Source of the DNA: Nageia nagi
Lineage: Eukaryota; Pinophyta
NCBI GenBank assembly: GCA_050084985.1
Contig: JBITNC010000001.1
Span: forward strand, 196,168,001 to 196,232,000
Direction of reading: 5' to 3'
DNA length: 64,000 nt
The position numbers and the translations under genes are program-made. The notes under the pieces are model-generated. The model did not search any database. It was given only the letters and a program-made list of their open reading frames with translations, and was not told the DNA's origin. This document shows, in pieces, positions 12,520 through 25,149 of the stretch (position 1 is its first letter; each line of letters opens with the position of its first letter).

Positions 12520-14330
12520 GTGTTGGGTTTCAACTTCTTGCCATCATCATCGAGTTCTACCTTCTTGAATTGTGAAAATGGATTATTGAATATATTTATT
12601 CTTTAATTTGGAGGATGTACCATTCCATCCTATACTAGTTTAAACTTGTGCTATCGTAAAACCTCATTTGAAACTTCATGGTCAAATTTAAATTTATCTT
12701 TGTCATGTAAATCATGCATAATATTTCTAAGATAACAACACTCTTTTATGGCATAACCATCTCTCCTATGGAAATTACAAAAGAGGTGTGCTTGGTAGCC
12801 TTGAGGTTTAATGTAGGGGGCTCTTTCATTGGAAGATAATGGACTAGGTTAATAGATATTAAGGCACCAAGGCCTCACTAATGTCCGCATAGAACTTGAT
12901 ATACTTCCTACATGACTTTCAAACTTAAATATCATCATGGTTGACATGAGTTATCATTTTGAATTTGGGCTCATGGTGATGGATCTTTCTAGGTTTATCA
13001 AGAGAAGCATCATTTGGAATAAAATTGGCTTCATATGTTTTTAGGATTCATTGAAGGCTTTGTGATAGGCCTCTTACCTAATCATTTCATCTATTAGTTT
13101 GTCATATGGTTAGTCTTGAAAATATAAAAAGTCACATCTACAAGATAGTAATAAGGCTCAAAAAAGGGTATTCTTCTTTTTGTTGGTAAGGATATGGATT
13201 TGGTTAGCTATTTTGGATCATTCAAATGTGAAATCTATAAAAATTTAACTTTGATTCTACTTTAGGGTATACATGTCTAAGGGAGATGGTTCTTGTGTTA
13301 TGAACATATTATATCCATCCAAAAAAGCTTTAACAATATCATCAAAACATGTAATACTTTCATTAGGAAGATTAGTAAACCTTGAGAAAAATTCTGATTT
13401 TAAGCTAAGAGGAAATAATTTAGCCAACAATTCATCATCATTTTAAAATTAAACAACCTATAAGTGATACCTTTGCAAATGTATTCTAGGATCAGAATGA
13501 CCATCAAATATAGTAAATGTTACTTGTTTATCATACCTTCTCTATCAAATGTGATAGCAGAAGGGGTTCTCACTACCTCTTGAAACCATAGGTGTAAACT
13601 AGTTGATGTAGGCCATGATGGAATCCTTTTGTTGCTTCAACTAAAGTAGTTCTTGTAATGCATCATCTAGAGGTACATGTTGTAATGTTATGCAAGTAAT
13701 GGTTATGTGAAGTATCAAGGGTTTGGTTTGGAATTTGGGGTTAAAAAATAACATTAGGCATAGGAAACTATAACAAAGGTACCTATGAATATTTGAAATA
13801 CTTATAAGTTTATAAACAAGAGGTTAAGGTCATATCCTATTTGGTTTGTTTGATCATATGATTTTATTTGGTATACTCGAGATCGGTATCTAGGATAGAA
13901 CCAAGGAAGTGTTTGAATTCTTGCAAAGTTTGAAAAAAGAAAGGAATTCTTTCATAGCTTAAAATTTTTGACCTTAATTAATAGAAAAATATTAAGTGAG
14001 TACCTTTAAGGAATTTAATGGGAGCTCACCAAGTTCTTCTCTATTATTTTCTACTTCTTATTGAGCTAAGTGGCTACAATCTTTTAGAGAAATATCATAT
14101 TCATCATTTAGATGTAGTCTCTATAATCTTTCACTTTTTCTTCTAGGTCTGTTGGCATAGTTCTTGTGTGCTCTAGTATTATTAGGTTGGAAAATAAGAC
14201 ATTTAGGGTTTTCATGCTCTGTAGCAATAGGTGTATCAATTTTTGTAACACTTGAAACAAAAGATTAGTCCTATACAAAATCCTAGGGTTTTGGTACAAT
14301 TAATGAAGGATAATGTGATGTATCTAAAAG
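12520..14330 (-). pseudogene. Element C gag, broken
   Basis: Minus-strand frames start at 14299 just inside the primer-binding site (MYQNPRILYRTNLLFQVLQ). They end near 12520 after a decayed zinc knuckle, LFCNFHRRDGYAIKECC, near 12790-12735. The family pattern is C-x2-H-x4-H-x4-C; here the second His is Tyr. The capsid region between is heavily frameshifted. No protease frame follows. Confidence 0.7.
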
Positions 14331-14347
14331 AATTTGGGTTCACCAAT
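14330..14347 (-). promoter_or_regulatory. Primer-binding site of element C
   Basis: Directly inside the 5' LTR the minus strand reads ATTGGTGAACCCAAATTC. Elements A and B have the same TTGGTGAACC core in the same place, so all three use a related tRNA primer. I could not assign the tRNA. Confidence 0.7.
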
Positions 14348-15052
14348 TGTTATAATAAAAATAATAATTATGAGGGTTATTTATAGAATAATTAAATTCA
14401 TCAATTAACTAGGAAATCAATGGCATGAAAGATGATAATGACCTAGTTGACCTTGACTTATAAAAACTAGATTTACAAAATATACAAAACTTTTACATTA
14501 CCTATTATGATTAATGGAGGTGAAATCTAATTGAAAGATGAAGAATAATGAACTTACTTAAAATACAAAGCCATAAAGCCTACCTCAACCTAGCCATGTC
14601 ACCTAGTTCTTATGTTAGAATACCTTATCTTTTTGCTCTATATCATCATCACACCTTCAATGCATAGAGCTTGTTCACAAAGGGATGAAATATCATAGGA
14701 ATGTAGAGCTCAAAGTATAAAAAAAATCAACTATGATAGTTGGTGTTAAGAAACACTAGTCAAGATTGAAACAAGTATATTTCCACTTATCAAGGATTTG
14801 GTATTATGTCATATCATGTCATATATTCAATCATGCACAACCCCTACACCTTTATAGGAAACAAAGTCTAGTGCTAAGGCTCCTCCTTAGGCTTATTATG
14901 ACATCAAGTCAACCTATTATCAAAAAATTGAAATATAAAGGTAGATGAGAGTGCACATGGAAAAGAGCATTCATTTAATATATTAAATAATTTATTTCAA
15001 ATACCTAAAAGGGTATTTTAATTAAATTAAAATTTATTTTTAGGTGTTAACA
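14348..15052 (-). repeat. 5' LTR of element C
   Basis: A 705-bp homologue of 7140-7855. Its outer end on the plus strand is TAGGTGTTAACA, followed by tatgt, the degraded target duplication. Confidence 0.88.
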
Positions 15053-15405
15053 TATGTATTAAACTTTCTTCAAGGCTACCATCATCTATAAGCAATTTTT
15101 ATTGACCCACAACTCCCCCTTCATCAAAAATTACATTTATAGATACACATGTTTGTTGAGTTTTAGGATTATAGAGCCTATATGCTTTTGAGTTATCATA
15201 ATATCTAATCAATACACAAGATTAATTTTTTGCATAAAGTTTCTTTCTTTATTTATCAAATAGTCTTACATATGCCAAACATCAAAAAATATTGAAATGG
15301 AACACATTTAGTTTCCTCTAAAACTATGCTTCATAAAATGTCATGTTATCCAAACTTCTAGTTGAACTCCTATTTTGAATATACATTGATATCCTTATTG
15401 CTTCA
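15053..15405 (-). pseudogene. Copia D integrase C-terminal piece
   Basis: Minus-strand translation gives a Copia integrase/linker stretch of the 'DNSKAYRLYNPKTQQTCVS' type followed by 'FDEGG'. It bridges the integrase core right of element E and the RT left of element C, which confirms that all three pieces belong to one Copia element. Confidence 0.8.
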
Positions 15406-16564
15406 TGTGACATCCCCATTTTCTTATTGTATTTAATTATTAAATCCAATGGATTCCCCCTTTATAAATATTTCATTATTAATTACGTTTTATTAGTAGG
15501 ACTTGGGATAGAATACTTAATGGGTCATTGGACCCCACTGTGAGCTCCAAGTGGGATGTCTCCCTCAAAAGTATAGAATATATTATTTTAATGTACTCAA
15601 AGATCATGAAACATGATTTTAGAAATCCCAAGATCTATTTAGCACTTAGTGGATGGATGAGCACTTAATGGCCCTAACGTTGAGATTGGAAAGTATGTGT
15701 ACACATGCATATACCTTGGGGAGACTTCTAGATCCTCACATTGGCCCATGACACCTATGTTTCTCCTTATATACCCACACATGCATTCTTGTACCCACAT
15801 GGAGCATGAGGGGGGACTAGATACCCACATTGGGCCTAGAATGACTCCTAGGTAATAATGTTGGGGTTTAAGGGGACTGAGTGATGACATTTAGGTATGA
15901 TCTAGTTCTAAGAAAGATATATTAGCCTTTGAAGACTTATTGTTGGATATATTGATATGATAATATTACTCATACCATCCAAAGGAAAAAATTCTTAGCA
16001 TATTCCTAAGTAATATCCCTATGTGTAGCATCTAGGAGGGTTAGAAGGTTGAGGTATCTAGGTGTAGCACCCTAGCCCATCAATTGGTATTCCAAAGTTG
16101 AGCTTATATCATTTAGTTAGTAACCAAGGTTTGAGGAGGGCTCCTTTGGTGTAGAGGATTCAGATTCTAAGGGAGCAAGACTATCCCATCCATCATCCAT
16201 TTTTTTAGTAGTGAGAGACATACATTGTTCCCTAGTTGATTCCATAGAGTTCAATGTCTAGTCCTTGGGGCCTAGTATTGTATCATTGATCATTATTTAT
16301 CTTCAATACAACTATTAGGCACTTGGATCTTATATTATATTGTGCACTTATATATGTATGCAACATTGTGGTATATTTACTCTTTCATGCATTTTATAAC
16401 CATATGTTGGCATTATGAGGTTGTGTTTGCTTGTATTTTGAGATCTAACCCTAACATTAGCATATTAATAAGTTGAATACTTGTTTATACCCTTGTAGGC
16501 CAGATGTAGGTGTTGGCTTAAAGGAATTTTCTTATTTGTATGATAAATTGCATTAGGGATTCTA
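15406..16564 (+). repeat. 5' LTR of element E
   Basis: Starts TGTGACATCCCCATTTTC and ends near ...GGGATTCTA. It carries several short 'cccacatt/cccacatgg' repeats near 15770-15840. The open run at 15890-15639 on the other strand lies wholly within it and is not a gene. Confidence 0.8.
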
Positions 16565-16565
16565 G

Positions 16566-16580
16566 TATGGTATTAAACTT
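16566..16580 (+). promoter_or_regulatory. Primer-binding site of element E (tRNA-iMet type)
   Basis: TATGGTATTAAACTTG begins just after the LTR and resembles the common initiator-tRNA-Met site TGGTATCAGAGC. Confidence 0.55.
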
Positions 16581-16650
16581 GAATCTAGCCAACCTATGAA
16601 TGAAATTTGCTATTCATAGCTACTACACTAGATGAAGCATCAAAAAGGAG

Positions 16651-18070
16651 ATGGCATCTGTAAGAAAGAGAGGAAAGTCACAACATGAAGAGACCCCTTC
16701 TAAATCTCCTCAAAAGGAGGATCACCATCCATGGATGAATAAAGTCCTAAATGAGGGTGAGGAAAATGAAGTGACAAGGGGGAGAACTACATTCGCTAGG
16801 AGGAGATGCTCTACTATGGCTAGGGAGTTCATGATTGAGAGGAGGTTTAATGATCTCATCTCATCCATCCACAACATGAGCCATCACCACCATGCATAAA
16901 TAACTAAATATCATCCATAGGAAAGTTGAAGGTTAATAAGTGCCAAAGAGGCACATGATCCCCCTACATCCTATCCTTGATGAAGGAGAATAGCTATAGG
17001 AGGAGGATAGGGAAGAGAAGTAGTTGATCCTAAGGAAATCCCATAGTTTGAGATCGCAATCTCATAGATATCCACAAGAAACTAACCCTCTCCTAGGGAG
17101 GTTCCTATAGGAGTATGTTAGGAAGATAGGGGACTAGACCATTATTCCCAAGCCATCCAAGCCCATGTTTACCAAGAAGTTTGAAAATGAGGCAAAGAAC
17201 TAGGTTCTTGGCCCACTAGATCTGAATAAGATTTTCAAGGAGTATTCCATGTTGGATCCAAGGTTGAGGAGAGACATTAATTTTAACAACTACCTAGAGA
17301 TCCTAGGGTTGAAAGGGAGAAGCTCATATGGTACACATGCCCAAAGTAACTCATGGGGAGATAAGAGGAGCCTACAATATTAAATTAATAAAATGCAAGT
17401 GGCACTATATGATGGAAAGAGGTTGACAACTAGGGATTAGCTACATTAGCTACAGACCTATTTCACCTTGAGATTGAATATGGTAGAGGAGGATCTCATT
17501 CACTTTGAATCATTATACTTTGAGGATGATACCCTCAAATGGTGGTAGCATGGAGTAATCAATCAAGGTTACACAAATATCACCTCTTTCAATTAATTTT
17601 CTAGGAGATTGATTAAGATATTTGATATAAAGAGGGAGAATGACTATTTCAAAGATTTAACATCTATAAGATAACAAGTACCAAGGATGAATATATGTCT
17701 AAGATTTAGAAGATTGTAGTCATGATTTACCATATTCCTAAGGAGCAATTAACATTCCTCATCATAAAGGGATTGATGGAGCCATTATAACGGATGGTCA
17801 AGGTATCCTCACTAAGGTAACTTGATGATGCTATTAGGACTGCATATGAATTAGAGTTGATTTTTAAATCTTGCAAGGGAGGATAGGTGTATAAGGGATC
17901 AATCACTCAAAATACATTTGCTAAGAAGGAGGGGCCTAGCATGTCCAAATCATTTCCTCCACCTCGGATGAGCCATTTGGATGCAGCCACTCAAAGGAAG
18001 TTAAGGAAGGAAGGCAAGTACTTCTACTATAAGAAGACTTAAGATCCAAGGCACCATTTCTAAGGAAAGG
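16651..18070 (+). pseudogene. Element E gag, broken
   Basis: The N-terminal part is open at 16651-16899 (83 codons, basic start MASVRKRGKS). Later frames give typical gypsy capsid pieces: LDPRLRRDINFNNYLEI near 17250, 'MQVALYDGKRLTTRD' near 17395, and 'EDDTLKWW' near 17520. A former zinc knuckle lies near 17990-18070, where the expected first Cys reads Tyr. In-frame stops interrupt it throughout. Confidence 0.75.
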
Positions 18071-18109
18071 TTTAGGTGCATTACATCAATGTATTTTCTA
18101 ATAATATAT

Positions 18110-18730
18110 GAATGATTCATATTTGGATCTTGGCATGAACATGTTGGATCAAGAAGCACCCAAGGTAGAAGACTCATTGGGGATTATAATTGCTTCACTC
18201 CATAGGTTGAGGTACCTCACATTGAAGGTGGTGGGGAAAGAATGTGATCAGGATGTGATGGTCTTGATTAATCCTTGATAATCCCACAACTTCATTGAAG
18301 AAGGATTTATAGAGAAGAATAAATTAAAGACTAAAGGATTTGGAGGATTTAGAATTTCCAATTCCAAAGGGAAACTTACTTTGGTGGACCAAATCATTGA
18401 GAAGTTTGGGCTAAGAATGTAGAGTTACATAGTGAGGAATAACTTCTATTTTTATCCTTTGAAGGGGTATACTCACATCATTTTGGATATGTAGTGGCTA
18501 TTTGAGTTGGTTAACATTCACTCCAATTACCAAAAACTCACTATGAGTTTTTAGATTCAGGGGAAGACCCATACATTACAGGGGATTTGAGATGATTATC
18601 CACAAGTGGATAATAAATGGATAGAGGTAGTTGAGTGGTGTGAAAATAAGGATAAAGAAGAAAAACAGATCATGTTAGACATGGAGGAGACTTGGTATGA
18701 GGTTAAAAGCATTGAGGATATACCATACAT
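18110..18730 (+). pseudogene. Element E retropepsin-like region, broken
   Basis: Translation resembles the protease segment that follows gag in gypsy elements: 'HNFIEEGFIEKNKLKTKGF' near 18280 and 'VNIHSNYQKLTMSF' near 18510. The catalytic Asp region is lost among stops (LINP followed by stops where the family has a DSGA-like motif). No RT follows. Confidence 0.65.
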
Positions 18731-19320
18731 CATGTTTCATATCAGGGAGCTAGGATATCTAATATGAATCTTGAAGGACCTTCAACACACCATGTTGGAT
18801 TGTGGGGAGGCTAGGTGCTACATTTTGAGCTTGGAGGATCTCTTGCACCTCATGTTTAGCCTTGATAAGAGTAGTTACCTCATGTTGGTCCTTAAGAAGG
18901 ATTTCCACTTAACATTGTACTTGAGAGAGATTCTACCCCTCATGTGGAACACTGAGGTGACTTGGATCTATATGTTTAGCTTAGAGGAGCTCCTACATTC
19001 CACATTGGATTTAGAGAAGCTACTACATCTCACATGGTAGGTTAAGGTACTTTGGTGTATAATGGTGAGCATGGAGGAGTTTGGACACTCCATGATGGGA
19101 TTAATGAGGCTTGGTCACCCAATGATTTGGTTGATGTATTGTTGGCTTACCACATTGGGCTTGGGAAGCCTTGGATACCTAGCATATGGCATAAAGATAT
19201 TTTGGCATCAAAATTTAGGGAGGATTGGGACTCGACATTGGTATATGGAATAGTTTGGGATCCCACATTGAGGTTGGGGAAGGTGTGGCCTCAACTATGG
19301 AGCAAAAGCTCTACCTATTT
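18720..19320 (+). repeat. Degenerate ~30-bp minisatellite in element E
   Basis: Units of about 30-33 bp of the type 'ttggacttgaggagcttctacacctcacatg' in loose form repeat about 15-18 times. Examples are the 'cttggaggatctcttgcac' and 'cttagaggagctcctacatt' units, with unit ends catg or cattg. Because 30 is divisible by three the array yields long meaningless reading frames, such as those at 18771-19040 and 19052-19354. Confidence 0.75.
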
Positions 19321-19647
19321 ACACTCACACATGATTTACTTAAGGTTTTTGTAGGTACATTATGCAAGAGGATTTCATCTACATGCATCCCTATGCTTTC
19401 TAAGGAAAGTAATTTAGCATTGGATGATGAGTAATAGTAGCAGCATAATAGAATTTTTGTGTGCATTATTGATACATAAGGTTAAAAATTTAGCATTTTA
19501 CATCAGATCTTCATCAAGGAGGAAACATATTGAAGTTGTATTCCACTCTAAAAGATTGCAATCAATAAGATTGAAGGATTCTTGGAAGATAATATGCTGC
19601 AACATTCATCCATTGATCAAGGGTAAGCAATTTGAGTAAGGAGGCTT

Positions 19648-20844
19648 TGTTATGTCCCCCTTTGATTATTGTATTCAATTATGGAATCTAATAGATTCCC
19701 CCTTTGTACATATTTAATTATTACTTATATTTTATTAGTTAATACTTGGGATAGAAGATTTGATGGGTCATTGGACCCTACTATGAGCCCCAAGTTGGAT
19801 GTCTCCCTCCCAAGTATAGATTAGAATGTTTTAATGTACTTAGAGATCCCAAAACATGATTATGGGCATCCTAAGATCTATTTAGTACATAATGGATGGA
19901 TGAGAACTTAATGATCCCAACATTAAGATTGGGAAGCATTTTTATACATGTGCCAACCTTGGGGAGACTTCTAGACCCCCATGTTGTCCCATGACACCCA
20001 TGTTTCCCCCTATATGCCCATGCATGCCTCATATACCCACACATGCATTCTTATACCCACATAGAGTATGAGGGAGGCATAGATACCCACATTGGGCTTG
20101 GAATGACTCCTAGATACCAATGTTAGGGTTTGAGGGGACTAAATGATGATATTAAGGTGAGATTTAGATATAGGAAAGATATATTATCCCTTGGAGCCTT
20201 GTTGTTGGATATGCTAATTTGATAATATTACTTAGACCATCTATAGGATAGAATTCTTAGCATAGTGCTAAGCAAGATCCCTAGGTGCAACATCTAGGAG
20301 GGTTAGCAGGTTGAGGCATATTCTTAATCTACAACTTTGGTGTAGCACACTAACCCATATGGTGGTATTTTGATGTTGATATTATACCATTTAGTTAGTC
20401 ACCAGGGTTTGAGGAGGGTTCATTTGGTGGAGAGGATTCAGATTTTGAGGGAGCAAGACTATCCCATCCATCATCCATATGTATAAGAGTGAGAGATACA
20501 TGTTATGCCCTAATTGGCTCATGGGATTCCAATGTCCAACCCTTAGGGCCTGGTATTGTATCATTGATTATTATTTATCTTCAATACATCTATTGGGAAC
20601 TTGGATATCATATCATATTGTGCACTTATCTATGTATGCAACATTGTGGTGTATTTACTCTTTCATGCATGTTGTAAATAGATGTTAGCATTGTGAGGTT
20701 GTATTTGCTTATATCTTGAGCTCTAACCCTACCATTGGCATAGTGGGGTGTTTAAGGCTTATTTATTCCCTTCTAGGCCATGCATGGGTGTTGGTTTGAA
20801 GTAATTTGCTTATTTATGTGAGAAATTGCATTAGGTCTTTTATG
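19648..20844 (+). repeat. 3' LTR of element E
   Basis: Starts TGTTATGTCCCCCTTTG after a purine-rich tract (gagtaaggaggctt) and aligns throughout with 15406-16564. The right end is uncertain by a few bases because the terminal CA has decayed. Confidence 0.8.
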
Positions 20845-22914
20845 CTTTAGTCCAATAGGAATTTATCAACTTCTTTAGCTATATCATGCTCCTTGCCATT
20901 TATACTAATGTTTTATTATTTATTTTAATTATTCCATTATATTAGGAGGTGTAGGAAGTTTTCATTTATCTCATGATGCCTTGATCTCTACAAAATTAAA
21001 GAAACTCATTGGAATAAAACTCACCACCTCTATCATTCCTTAAGCATTTTATTCTTCTTCAACTTTATTTCTCAACAAGGCTCTTGAAACCCTTAAAACA
21101 TTAAAAATCTTCAACTTTTTGTTTGATAAAAAAAACCTACACATTCTTAAGTAATCATCTATCAAGGTGAGAAAGTAAGAATTTTTAACAATACTTAATA
21201 ATTGTATTTGACTAAAAATGTCAAAATGGATCAATTGGAGAGGATATTGGGCCCTCCTTGCTTATCCTTATGGAGATAAATGATTTGCATGCTTTCCTAA
21301 AGAACATCATTCACATACATCCTTGGATTCTTCAACCTTAGAAAATCCATACACAAGAGGTGAAAGTGTCTTAAAACTTGAAAAATTAAGATGTCCAAAT
21401 CAGAGATGCGAAAGATGATTTTTGTTATCAACAACAATATGAGCAAGATTTCATTCTTTTCAATTAGAAAACTTTAGTGGAAATAATTTATTTATTTTCA
21501 TTTAGTAGTGACCAACCTATTTGTATTATTCTTTTCATAAATCATGTACTTCTTATCTTCAAAAATCAAATTATACTTCTTCTCAAGCATTTGGCCAATA
21601 CTCAATATATTATGCTTAAAATTAAGAGCATAATAGATGTCATTTACATTTATCTTTCTTTTCTTTATTTGCACTTACATGTATCCCTTTACAACGACCT
21701 CCAATGTAGATTCATCCCTAAGCTTAATGCTTATTTGTAGGAATGATCAAGAGATGATAACAAGTTTTTCCTTCCTACCATATGATTTTTAAAACCTTTT
21801 TCAAGTATCTAAGTTTCATCTTCAATAGTTACAACCATACTATATGATAAAAATAAACATTGATCTCTATTGTACTCTTGTTCACCATAATTTGTTATCT
21901 TCCCATAATTTTGTGAGTGTTTCATCCTACATTCCCTTTCAATATGATCAAACTTATTATAATGCTAGCATTGTGCATTTGTTTTATCTCCTCTACCTCT
22001 ACCTCATCCATATCATCCACCTCTAGGAGCTAAAAATTATGCACTGTTATTGGGTTGAGCTCTTCCTCTACTTCTCCCTTTAAAGGAACCTCTTCTTACA
22101 CCTCTTCCTCTTGAGGAATGATAGCCTCTCCCTTCACCTCTTCCGTGTCCATTACTACTAGCCACATTCTTTTTTGAAAATAAGTATTTCTCCTCACTTT
22201 CACCAGCTTTTAAATATTTTAATATCTCTTCATGGGTAGTGAGAGATCCTATTAATTGATCAAATTCTAATCTGGATAGGTCTTTTCTCTCTTCCATTAT
22301 TATGGTAACATTATTATTTTTGGATTTACTAATACTCAACACCTTTATCATAACTTCTTTATCCAATTCTTCTCCAAGAGTGGATAATTAATTGACAATA
22401 ACTTTCACTCTTTTGTAATAATATCTATCCCTTTCATTTTCTTGTATCTTGCAATTTTCAAAATCCCTTCTTAATTTTTGCAATTTTACCTTTTTTACTT
22501 GGTCATTACTTTCAAATATTTACAAGCTTAGTTTTCCTATTACAACCTATAATTATTAGAAAAATGCTCTCTTTAATTGATGACTAAGTGTGATATAATG
22601 TGAGGAAGTTGCTTTTCTTAACTTCCTTTTTATTCTTTTTCACATCTCCTTTTAGTGCATCAACTACTTAATCATATCCTTCTTAAAAAATATCCCATAA
22701 TTCTTTTTTGATTAAAAAGGTATTCATTTTTATGCTCCAATATTCATAATTTATCCCATCAAACTCTAAAATTGGGAGAGAATGTATGTTGTTGACCATG
22801 ATAGCTCTTCAAAATAAGAAACCTAGCTTCACTCAAAAATTTATAAATTTATAAAGATAAACCCAATAGCTTGCTTAAACCACTCACTCAATCTCATCAA
22901 GATATGATACTAGA
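20845..22914 (-). pseudogene. Copia D gag and integrase, broken
   Basis: On the minus strand the region runs from a decayed initiator-Met primer-binding site (TCTAGTATCATATC next to the LTR) through gag to integrase. An open run at 22366-22037 gives gag, with 'EERKDLSRLEFDQLIGSL' and an Arg/Gly-rich tail (RGRGVRRGSFKGRSRGR). The pre-integrase piece is near 21400-21270 ('CSLGKHANH'). The integrase start is near 21234-21049, where NSYFLTLIDDYLRMC matches the family's 'YFLTFIDDYSR'. Stops separate the parts. Confidence 0.82.
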
Positions 22915-23313
22915 TGAAGAATTAAAGCCAAATTGATAACATTCAAAAATGGGTCAACAATGGAGATTATTTTATTATGAAGAATCCCCAAATACAAGCT
23001 CATATCAATCAAGAACTCTAACCAACACATAAAGAGTAATAAATGAACTACAAATACATTATTCATGGCAATCTGGGGAAGATACAACAACCAAGAAAGC
23101 CAAAACATAAAAATAGAAACAACAAAGGTGAAAATAAAATGAAAAATCATGCCTTTCCATGTCTTTCTGAAATACAATCACATTTGGACATAAACATAGT
23201 TGATAATAAGTTTGATCCTCACAAATATGATCTTAACTATGTTTAAAAATAGAGTGTGTCAAAATTAAAGTTTGTGGCTAAATTTTGATGTCTCATGATC
23301 TTGATTTCCAACA
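22915..23313 (-). repeat. 5' LTR of Copia D
   Basis: A 399-bp homologue of 4800-5208 ending ...GATTTCCAACA and followed by the AGGAA target duplication at 23314-23318. Confidence 0.88.
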
Positions 23314-23730
23314 AGGAATAGGGGAATTTATGGAAAATCCCTTTTTTAGTTGAAGCCTAAAAATCCTTCATGTTATGTTCTTGTTTCAAATATTTATGTT
23401 GAATTGGGTAGTTGGGATAATGTTCAAAGAGTAATGACATTGATGAAATATAGAGGAATCAAGAATACACTAAAATGTACTTGGATTAAAGTTGAAAAAA
23501 GTGTACATGCTTTTCTTGTAGGAGAGAGATCACACTTACAAACATAACACATCTATGAAAATTTGAGAAATTATCAAGTGAGATGTAAACAATAGGTTAT
23601 ATTCCAAATATAATACCTATATTTTTTAATATTATAATTTCAACTAATGGAATTGAACTATTTATGAAAGCCTTATTTTTAAATACTATGATTTCATGGT
23701 ATTGAACTATTTTTAGGAATATCATATAAT
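23314..23730 (+). pseudogene. PPR pseudogene copy 4, 3' part
   Basis: Continues the E motif cut at 4799. The open run at 23350-23547 reads PSCYVLVSNIYVELGSWDNV and ends with VHAFLVGERSHLQT, the E/E+ ending. The sequence joins without gap once the Copia element and one AGGAA are removed. Confidence 0.82.
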
Positions 23731-25030
23731 TATAGAGTAAAGAGTTAGAAAAGAAGGTGCAAGAATTGCAAATATGAAAGAAGAAATACATGAAAGAATC
23801 AGAAAATACTTGATGTATATAATAGATGCTATAGAAGGGCTTATAAGTAACTTGATGCTTTGGAATGAAGAAAGTAAAACAAAAATTAAAGTACATAAAT
23901 TGCTTGACAAGATGCATGATGCACACATAGATTCATGGATTGTAATGATCAAGTGTATATGCATAAACATATGCGATGAAAGGGACCATTAATTATTTAA
24001 CAAAATACCTCATAGAGATGCAATCTCATGGATTGAAATTATCCCAAGATATGGACAAAATGAGTTTTCTAAAAAGATTCTAAAGAAGTTTAAGTAGATC
24101 TAATTATCAAGTGTAAATACAAACTCTACAACCTTTTCTAGCATTCTTACAACATGTGCTACCATGGGAGCTCTCAAATAAGGTATAAACATCCATAAGA
24201 AAGTAACTAAAAAATGGCTTCCAATCAAATATTATGGTTTTGAACAACCTAATAGACATGTATCCATAATATGTAAGAATACATAAGGCCTAGAAATTAT
24301 TTGACAAGATGCATGATGCAAACATAATTTCATGTACTATAATGATTGGAGGATACACAATTGATGACTACAATAAGTATGCCTTAAACTCTTTGATTTG
24401 ATGAAGAACTTGGGAACCAACCTTGACATCATAACCTTTTTATGTGTTCTACTTACATATAACCATGCACATCTAGTGGATGAGGGTTGTAAATACTTTA
24501 ATAGCATAAGTGAATTTTATTCCATTATTCTTAGGATGAATAATTATGCATACATTATTGAGATTCTTGGTCATGCAGGCTATATTTAGGAAGCTTTGAA
24601 CTTCATTATTGAAACCTAAAACAGATGTATGGCTCTTTTTATTTGGTGCTTGTATATCACATAAGAATTTAAGAATAGGGGAATTTTTGGAAATAATCAT
24701 TTTTTGTTGGAGCCTAAAACTACTTCATCTTGTGTTCTTATTTAAAATATTTATGTTGAATTGGGTAGTTGGGATGATTTTCAAAGAGTAATGAAATTGA
24801 TGAAAGATAGAGGAATCAAGAAGATACATGGATGTATTTAGATTGAATTTGATAAAAGAGTACATGATTTTATTATAGGATATATTTCACACCACAAATA
24901 TAGGGCATTAGTAAGGTATATTCCAAATACAATACATGTGTTTTATAATAGTACAATTTCAACTAATGGATATTTGTGAAAGCCTTATTTTTTACTACTA
25001 CAACATCATGGTATTGAAATATTTTTTAGG
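23731..25030 (+). pseudogene. PPR pseudogene copy 5
   Basis: It starts with the shared linker (23735), then PPR motifs: 'KLLDKMHDAHIDSWIVMI' near 23890, and 'LGTNLDIITFLCVLLTYNHA' within the open run at 24398-24589. The E motif (24530-24700) and E+ ending (to about 24900) follow. The unit is about 1.3 kb, like copies 3 and 4. Frames are broken in at least five places. Confidence 0.78.
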
Positions 25031-25149
25031 AATTCAATACAATTGTAGAGTGATATTGTAGTTGTATTATAGGTAGGTAAGGATTCATGCATAAAATGTA
25101 GGAAAGGATCTTATAATTGTATTAACTACCATTATCCCATATTTGTATT

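Larger units (their letters stand above)
7140..15052 (-). mobile_element. Element C: pol-less LTR element with antisense gene
   Basis: This minus-strand Ty3/gypsy-like element has LTRs of 705-716 bp. The flanking pentamers are tattt (7135-7139) and tatgt (15053-15057), a four-of-five match. Minus-strand order is: 5' LTR (14348-15052), primer-binding site, gag (about 14300-12520), a gene on the opposite strand (10080-11660), a minisatellite-bearing 3' untranslated region, polypurine tract and 3' LTR (7140-7855). I find no protease, reverse transcriptase, RNase H or integrase. The LTR and the 3' region are homologous to those of element A, so C looks like a non-autonomous relative of A. Confidence 0.85.
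15406..20844 (+). mobile_element. Element E: LTR element with gag-protease, no RT
   Basis: Plus-strand element with LTRs of about 1.16-1.19 kb (15406-16564; 19648 to about 20842). The flanking pentamers are cttca and probably cttta. A PBS of initiator-Met type, gag, a decayed zinc knuckle, a retropepsin-like region and a 30-bp minisatellite follow in order. No RT, RNase H or integrase is visible in the roughly 3.1 kb interior, so it is non-autonomous or internally deleted. Its LTRs are less diverged than those of the host Copia D. Confidence 0.82.
4800..23313 (-). mobile_element. Copia LTR retrotransposon D, host of two nested elements
   Basis: This minus-strand Ty1/Copia element is bounded by LTRs of about 400 bp (4800-5208 and 22915-23313) that run TG...CA and carry a perfect AGGAA target duplication. 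Reading on the minus strand from the right: 5' LTR, gag (about 22370-22030), integrase (about 21400-20845 and 15405-15053), then reverse transcriptase and RNase H (7139 to about 5400). This is Copia order, with integrase before reverse transcriptase. Element C (7140-15052) and element E (15406 to about 20844) are inserted within it. The LTRs differ at many positions and all reading frames are broken, so the element is old and dead. Confidence 0.92.

Noticed and set aside
18771-19434. Overlapping plus-strand frames rich in Leu and His
   Set aside because: They come from the ~30-bp minisatellite of element E, not from a gene.
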